Assembly (NCBI RefSeq): GCF_039822625.1
Contig: NZ_JBDLLG010000027.1
Span: forward strand, 6,253 to 70,252
DNA from: Marinimicrobium locisalis
Lineage (GTDB): Bacteria > Pseudomonadota > Gammaproteobacteria > Pseudomonadales > Cellvibrionaceae
Direction of reading: 5' to 3'
Length of the DNA: 64,000 nucleotides
Within the stretch, counting starts at the first letter, position 1. Each line of letters opens with the position of its first letter. The position numbers and the translations under genes are program-made. Of the stretch, positions 59,907 through 64,000 are shown piece after piece. Below the pieces are notes generated by a model that was not told where the DNA came from, ran no database searches, and saw nothing but the letters and a program-made list of their open reading frames with translations.

Positions 59907-61013
59907 CTAGTAGGCGCTGGCCGGAAAGAAAATATGCGAGGTCTGCTTGTCTCGTACCAGAGCCGCCATAATGCGCGCGAACTCAGCGGGCTTCTTCTCC
60001 AAAAGCTCTAGCCGGTCAACATACTCTCGCAACATACCTTCTACCAGCCAATAAACCATATTCGCTCCGTTCAATTGGAACCGAAGCGTATTCCATACCT
60101 TGGGCGCAGCCTGCTGGAGGCGGCGGCTCGCCTCACCCGCATGGTCTAGCAGGCCCTGAGCCTGCAACAGTGTGAGCATAGCCCCGCCTAGCCCCCCATT
60201 CATTTTCTTGGCAGCCGTACGCAGCTTCACCAGGCGACGCTTCAAGTCGTAAAGCTCATCGCTCCGCGTGAGTAACTTGCGGGTAATCGCCGTTGCCAAA
60301 GCCACCGCCATAGCGAAGGCCAACTTCTTTCCGATAGTCCGGCCCACCAACCGTTGAGTGGGATCGTTGAGCATTTTCGCTGCTTTTACCAACTCCTCTT
60401 GATCAATGCCTTTGATTACGCCACTAGAAGCCGCTCGGACCACTAACGGAACGTCAATTTTCTCATCGAGCTTCAAGGCACCTTGCTTAAAGGCATCCTC
60501 AATAACCCACTCAGGCAATACGGAGGCGTACTCAGCAACCACGGCCATCACCACCTGAGTGATGGGGTTATCAAATACATGTAACTCAAATGAAACGAGG
60601 TTCCCGAGCACGGTTCTTGCAAACTCGTAAACCGCCGTATTCTCATCTCCTACCGTTTGAAAGGCGTCGCTTCCAGCTAGTCCAAGGCCTTCTGCCGTGC
60701 GATTGACCCCACCGGCAAACCTCTCACCTCTAATTACTGTTTGGTGGCGCACGCCATCCACGACGCCGGCCACCAGGGGCGATACGTCATCCAGCGGCTT
60801 CATGATTTCAGAGTAGGTTGAGGGCCGCCTAAGATTTCGATAACTGGGTCCATGACAGCTGAAGTTACACTCTTTCCAAGCAGTATTCGCCTGCTCTTCT
60901 CGAATGAGAAAGTTGATATTAGCTGTTCTTGCGTCGGACACGGCCTTCAAGTAGCGCTTGGCGCCGAGTTCGCTAATTAGGCCTCCATCATAAGTTTGTT
61001 GAGAGTTGGCCAC
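59907..61013 (-). CDS. Unknown 368-aa protein
   Basis: 368 aa; no signal peptide. The N-terminal ~60 residues include two Cys (CNFSCHGPSY). The middle is helical (FARTVLGNLVSFELHVFDNP, VVAEYASVLPEWVIEDAFKQ) with a short hydrophobic stretch around residues 235-250 (LAFAMAVALATAI) that could insert in a membrane. The C-terminal helices (NMVYWLVEGMLREYVDRLEL) end in FFPASAY. No known family is recognised. Its start is 18 bp after the stop of a lipoprotein gene on the same strand, so they form a pair, resembling the unknown-plus-lipoprotein layout at 1-5 kb. The segment looks AT-richer than yicC and may be acquired. Confidence 0.65.
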   Translation of the reverse strand: MANSQQTYDGGLISELGAKRYLKAVSDARTANINFLIREEQANTAWKECNFSCHGPSYRNLRRPSTYSEIMKPLDDVSPLVAGVVDGVRHQTVIRGERFAGGVNRTAEGLGLAGSDAFQTVGDENTAVYEFARTVLGNLVSFELHVFDNPITQVVMAVVAEYASVLPEWVIEDAFKQGALKLDEKIDVPLVVRAASSGVIKGIDQEELVKAAKMLNDPTQRLVGRTIGKKLAFAMAVALATAITRKLLTRSDELYDLKRRLVKLRTAAKKMNGGLGGAMLTLLQAQGLLDHAGEASRRLQQAAPKVWNTLRFQLNGANMVYWLVEGMLREYVDRLELLEKKPAEFARIMAALVRDKQTSHIFFPASAY

Positions 61014-61031
61014 TTTAGAGTCCCTCCATTT

Positions 61032-61586
61032 CTACTTTAAGATAATACGTTCAACAAACTTCGGCATATGCGGTTTAACCGTTTCGATGTCGTCGTCCGT
61101 TAAGTTAAAAACTGCATATACGTCCATAGGTTGGTCGTAGACTTTTACAACCGTGAGTTCTCGATCACTGCGGTCCACCAAGGTATCTACCCACCGCAGC
61201 ACTTCGCCCTCATTCCCGGATATTTCGACACTTTCTCTCTCCAGCTCTTTCAACATGGGATCACGGTCAATATTTAAACGGCTGAGAAAGCCATCGAGAA
61301 TATCCTTCGTGGTGGTTTCCTGATCAGATTCGACCAGGACGCTAACGCCGGAGAGCTCCGAGACGGAGAATGAAATGCCTCGGCTGGAGTACAGAGAAGG
61401 GGAGTCGTCGTAAGAAAATGACCAGTGCTGGGGATAAGAAATAGAGATCCCATCGCTACTGTAAGTCTCGTAGCTTTCTGGAAGTTGGGAATCATCAGAA
61501 GATCCTTGGCATCCCGCCAAAAATAGATAGGAGGCAAAGCAGAAAAAGACCGCGAACAGGCGTTGACTCATTTGTGTCTTATCCAT
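61032..61586 (-). CDS. DcrB/PsbP-like lipoprotein
   Basis: 184 aa from ATG 61586, with AGGGAA just upstream. Lipoprotein signal (FAVFFCFASYLFLAGC, lipobox LAGC, Cys about residue 26). The mature part has the DcrB/DUF1795 (PsbP/Mog1 fold) pattern: SSDGISISYPQHWSF, GISFSVSELSGVSVLVE, a long central helix, EGEVLRWVDTLVDRSDRELT and a final helix. DcrB-like lipoproteins are periplasmic; soluble DUF1795 relatives serve as type VI secretion adaptors, which makes the unknown neighbour worth testing as a cargo or partner (inference). Confidence 0.75.
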   Translation of the reverse strand: MDKTQMSQRLFAVFFCFASYLFLAGCQGSSDDSQLPESYETYSSDGISISYPQHWSFSYDDSPSLYSSRGISFSVSELSGVSVLVESDQETTTKDILDGFLSRLNIDRDPMLKELERESVEISGNEGEVLRWVDTLVDRSDRELTVVKVYDQPMDVYAVFNLTDDDIETVKPHMPKFVERIILK

Positions 61587-61786
61587 AAGTTCCCTGACTA
61601 ATAATCACATGCCGCTTCTCACGAAATCTGAAGGCGTGCAAAAAAGAGAAAGCAAAGTATTACAAATTTAACGCTTTAAAGTAAGCGAAAAGATGCTTTT
61701 TACGCCAAAAAAAATTGCTCGCATTAGACCTGCCATCAAGGAAGTTACGCATTCGAACGTTTTTAGCTTCTTCTCAAGAGTAGAAA

Positions 61787-62328
61787 TCATGCCAGTAGCC
61801 GCGCCGTCAGCCTTTCGGCATCTCCTGCGGCGGACAAAGCCACAAACCCTACGCCATGACGGGCTTGGTACCCCTCATCCGCCAATAGGCTAACCGCCTG
61901 GATAGTTGGCACAAAAATGATTGATAGATCGGGCGGTCGACCATCAAGCCTGAGGGAGTCCCGGTAGATGTGAGCGGAGGCCATGGAATCCAGTATTCTG
62001 TCAGCGGTTCTGGGGTTTTGGCGCAACCGCCAGTCGTACTGCGGGTGCTACGCTTCGAGTTGCTGGGCCAGTGCGACAAAGCACCAGGCCTCGTAAATCT
62101 CCCAGGTCGGCTCCAGGTAGTGTTGCTCATCGTCGGCCAATGCCGAGAGCCCCTGTCGCAACAAGCGGACGCCCAAGCGGTGGATCATGCTGTAGTGTGG
62201 GCTGCCCGAGACCGCGTTCAGCTCGGTCGCGCTGGACCGACGGGTACTCGCCTCTTTAACAGGCCTACCCATCTGCCGGAGTGGCCGTTTTGAGGCCTGA
62301 GATTCAGTAAAAATGGCCCTTGGGAGTC
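61787..62328 (-). pseudogene. Remnant of a McrC/DUF2357-like restriction protein
   Basis: One minus-strand frame stays coding-like over about 540 bp but is broken by an internal TAG at 62048-62050 and has no intact start. The upstream part reads NAVSGSPHYSMIHRLGVRLL, then LEPTWEIYEAWCFVALAQQL, the last resembling the 'lYE-W-fl-L' signature of DUF2357/McrC-type proteins. After the stop it continues HPQYDWRLRQNPRTADRI and RLDGRPPDLSII, ending VALSAAGDAERLTARLLA. Upstream of about 62328 another stop closes the frame. A decayed 3' part of a defence gene is the best reading; family call by motif only. Confidence 0.6.
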
Positions 62329-62380
62329 AGCTTAATCCCATTATGCAGGGTTGTTTTCCATCCGAACATTCTGTAATATC

Positions 62381-62399
62381 ATTAACCATACCGGTTAAT
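62381..62399 (+). promoter_or_regulatory. Palindromic operator of the higBA operon
   Basis: ATTAACC-ATACC-GGTTAAT is a perfect 7-bp inverted repeat 8 bp before the toxin ATG, where HigA-type antitoxins normally bind to repress their own operon. Confidence 0.65.
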
Positions 62400-62407
62400 T
62401 GTTTTAT

Positions 62408-62752
62408 ATGGTTATAACTTTCTCCAACAATAAACTTCGAAAGCAGCTGTCCGAAGCCAAGGCTATGGCGAAAGCGCATGGCCCAAGGCGGGTAGAGCGG
62501 ATAAAACGCATCATGACGCAGCTCTTGGCCGCACCCGACTTAGGTGTTTTCGCACCACCGTACAGCCCACCAAACCGGTGCCATGAGCTGAAGGGCGATA
62601 AAAAAGGCGTCTTGTCGGTTGACTTGGATCACCCGTACAGACTGCTCTTTAAACCAGGGAATAACCCCATTCCGAAGCGACCCGAAGGGGGCCTGGACTG
62701 GAACCAAGTAACCGCCATTGAGATACTAGGCATAGAGGATACACATGGTTGA
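62408..62752 (+). CDS. HigB/RelE-like toxin
   Basis: 114 aa from ATG 62408; an in-frame TTG at 62399 is less likely. RelE/HigB fold: VITFSNNKLRKQLSEAKAMA, RVERIKRIMTQLLAAPDLG, RCHELKGDKKGVLSVDLDHP, YRLLFKP, then VTAIEILGIEDTHG. Such toxins are ribosome-dependent mRNA interferases; the basic residues and final strand are kept. No strong ribosome-binding site. The last 8 bp overlap the antitoxin start. Confidence 0.85.
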   Translation: MVITFSNNKLRKQLSEAKAMAKAHGPRRVERIKRIMTQLLAAPDLGVFAPPYSPPNRCHELKGDKKGVLSVDLDHPYRLLFKPGNNPIPKRPEGGLDWNQVTAIEILGIEDTHG

Positions 62753-63833
62753 CATAGAGAATCAGTTTCAGCCGGACTATGCGATCTCTCCGGGTGAAAT
62801 TCTTAGTGATGAACTAGAGCTTAGGGGGATGAGCCAGACAGAGTTGGCTAAACGCACAGGCCTTACTCCCAAGCACCTTATTTCGTTAATGAAGGCGAAA
62901 GCTACTATTACTTCTGAAACGGCTATAAAGCTCGAGCGCGCTTTAGGGATGCCCGCTCAATACTGGCTGAATCTGGAGTCGAACTACCAGGAAATACAGG
63001 CTCGCCAAGCAGAAGAAGCGCAACTAGAGGCCGATCTAAGCTGGTTGAAAAAAGTGCCTGTCAATGCAATGGCAAAGCTCAACTGGCTGGAGAAACACAA
63101 GGATAAAAAGCAACAGCTTGTGGAGGTGCTCCGTTTCTTTGGTATCGCCAGCGTAGACCAGTGGGATGACATGTGGCCCAAGCTGAATGTCGCTTACCGG
63201 CAAAATCAGACTCACGAAGTATTTCCAGAGGCCGTTTCCGCATGGTTAAGGCAGGGCGAGCTAGAGGCCGCTCGAATTTCTTGCCAAGCTTATGATAGAA
63301 ACACCTTCCGCGAAGCGTTGGACGAAATTCGCGCCTATACCTTGCACGGGCCAGAAGACTTTGTACCTGCCCTCACGGAGCTTTGCGCTAAGGCCGGGGT
63401 AGCCGTTGTTTTTGTGCCTTCGCTGCCTAAAACCGGAGTCAGTGGCGCGACCCGGTGGCTCAATAAAGATAAAGCCATAATTCAACTGAGCTTGCGCTAC
63501 CGCTCAGACGACCACCTGTGGTTTACTTTTTTCCACGAAGCAGGACATATCCTCCTTCACGGGAAAAAAGAGCTGTTTCTAGAAGGCGCCAATGGCCTGG
63601 ATCAGGAAAAAGAGCATGAAGCCAACCAGTTCGCAGAAAGTGAACTGATACCGAAAGCCGCTTTTAAAGAATTTACCCGAAAAGGAAACTTTAACAAGGC
63701 GTCTATTACCGCGTTTGCCCGGGAAGTGGGCATTTCTCCAGGCGTAGTCGTTGGGCAGCTCCAACATAAGCGGCTTCTGGATGTTCGGTTTTGCAATGAC
63801 CTGAAAAGGCGCTTTAAGTGGGCTCATGAATAG
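62745..63833 (+). CDS. HigA-type antitoxin fused to an ImmA/IrrE metallopeptidase
   Basis: 362 aa, overlapping the toxin gene by 8 bp. HigA-like HTH at about 15-85 (ISPGEILSDELELRGMSQTE, LAKRTGLTPKHLISLMKAKA, GMPAQYWLNLESNYQEIQAR). A charged helical linker follows (AQLEADLSWLKKVPVNAM, FFGIASVDQWDDMW). The C-terminal ImmA/IrrE (COG2856) zinc protease domain has HEAGHILLHGKKE near 263 and the third ligand Glu in EHEANQFAESELIP near 288; KTGVSGATRWLNKDKAIIQL is the usual strand before it. ImmA proteases cut repressors, so the protein may control or destroy its own HTH or another regulator (inference). Confidence 0.92.
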   Translation: MVDIENQFQPDYAISPGEILSDELELRGMSQTELAKRTGLTPKHLISLMKAKATITSETAIKLERALGMPAQYWLNLESNYQEIQARQAEEAQLEADLSWLKKVPVNAMAKLNWLEKHKDKKQQLVEVLRFFGIASVDQWDDMWPKLNVAYRQNQTHEVFPEAVSAWLRQGELEAARISCQAYDRNTFREALDEIRAYTLHGPEDFVPALTELCAKAGVAVVFVPSLPKTGVSGATRWLNKDKAIIQLSLRYRSDDHLWFTFFHEAGHILLHGKKELFLEGANGLDQEKEHEANQFAESELIPKAAFKEFTRKGNFNKASITAFAREVGISPGVVVGQLQHKRLLDVRFCNDLKRRFKWAHE

Positions 63834-63852
63834 CAAATAAATTATTCCCAGT

Positions 63853-63873
63853 TTCGGCGCTGATTGCGCCGAA
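63853..63873 (+). terminator. Hairpin after the antitoxin gene
   Basis: TTCGGCGC-TGATT-GCGCCGAA, perfect 8-bp stem 20 bp past the stop at 63833; no long T run directly after. Confidence 0.55.
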
Positions 63874-63937
63874 GCTTAACCCTCCTCACTTTACCGCGTT
63901 TTTTTGCGAGCTTTCCTTTTCGACGTCATAGACTCCC

Positions 63938-64000
63938 TGTCAATGGCCATCTATTTTGACCCACGTTTGGCCATTAATTTTGACCCACCGTACGTCGTCT
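63938..64000. mobile_element. Terminus of a probable IS21-family element (continues beyond the window)
   Basis: Starting with TGTCAATGGCCATC there are two near-identical direct repeats, TGGCCATCTATTTTGACCCA and TGGCCATTAATTTTGACCCA, 24 bp apart. Multiple terminal repeats of this GGGTCAAAAT type are characteristic of IS21-family ends. The transposase genes would lie to the right of the window. Confidence 0.6.

Overview
The window comes from the chromosome of a GC-rich gammaproteobacterium. The core gene order follows that of Pseudomonas: rpmB-rpmG, radC, coaBC, algC, argB, pyrE, crc, rph and yicC, and also oxyR-recG and ubiC-ubiA-phoB-phoR. Secreted cellulases with CBM2 and CBM10 modules joined by polyserine linkers, together with a GlyGly-CTERM surface protein, point to a polysaccharide-degrading member of the Cellvibrionales (Cellvibrio / Saccharophagus / Marinimicrobium type). 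This placement is an inference from gene content and protein character; no 16S gene is present.

Layout. 1-5.1 kb: a minus-strand run of unfamiliar genes, with a divergent paralogue cut by the window edge, a small membrane protein, a lipoprotein with an ExbD/TolR-like C-terminus, a 387-aa protein and two tandem 297-aa paralogues. 5.2-11.0 kb: a 1916-aa secreted protein with GLUG motifs, 16 calcium-binding Cys-containing repeats, a Calx-beta-like domain and a GlyGly-CTERM anchor, with a perfect CRP-type palindrome upstream. 11.3-31.6 kb: housekeeping genes (pta-ackA, mutM, phoBR, ubiCA, a dicarboxylate/glutamate symporter, a thioesterase with an FAH-family hydratase, a YbaK-HDOD protein, oxyR-recG, a YeeZ-like epimerase, an ALG10-like membrane protein, recQ). 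31.9-41.7 kb: a polysaccharide-utilisation cluster, all on the minus strand (GH9, a TolB-like lipoprotein, GH6, GH5 and a CBM32/FN3 protein). 42.4-48.1 kb: an ABC-2 exporter, a GyrI-like protein, a WYL regulator, an ECF sigma factor with a DGPF/YCII partner and an outer-membrane barrel. 48.2-59.9 kb: the Pseudomonas-like core block. 59.9-64 kb: an accessory edge with an unknown protein plus lipoprotein pair, a decayed McrC/DUF2357-like gene, a HigB toxin with a HigA-ImmA/IrrE antitoxin-protease fusion, and what looks like the terminus of an IS21-type element.

Between genes lie six large hairpin elements of one family. Their outer stems are about 28-29 bp in five copies and degenerate in the sixth. 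Stem sequence differs between copies yet stays self-complementary. Two sites carry a composite of two hairpins joined by an inverted CTCAGTGCCA / TGGCACTGAG pair, and one of these contains a nested REP-like palindrome. These elements and the uncharacterised operon at 1-5.1 kb are the most unusual content.

Functionally, the secreted GH9, GH6 and GH5 enzymes with their binding modules would attack plant or algal cell-wall polysaccharide (cellulose and probably mannan). The CRP site and Crc suggest carbon-source control, Pta-AckA handles overflow acetate, and PhoBR senses phosphate. No tRNA or rRNA gene and no CRISPR array was seen.
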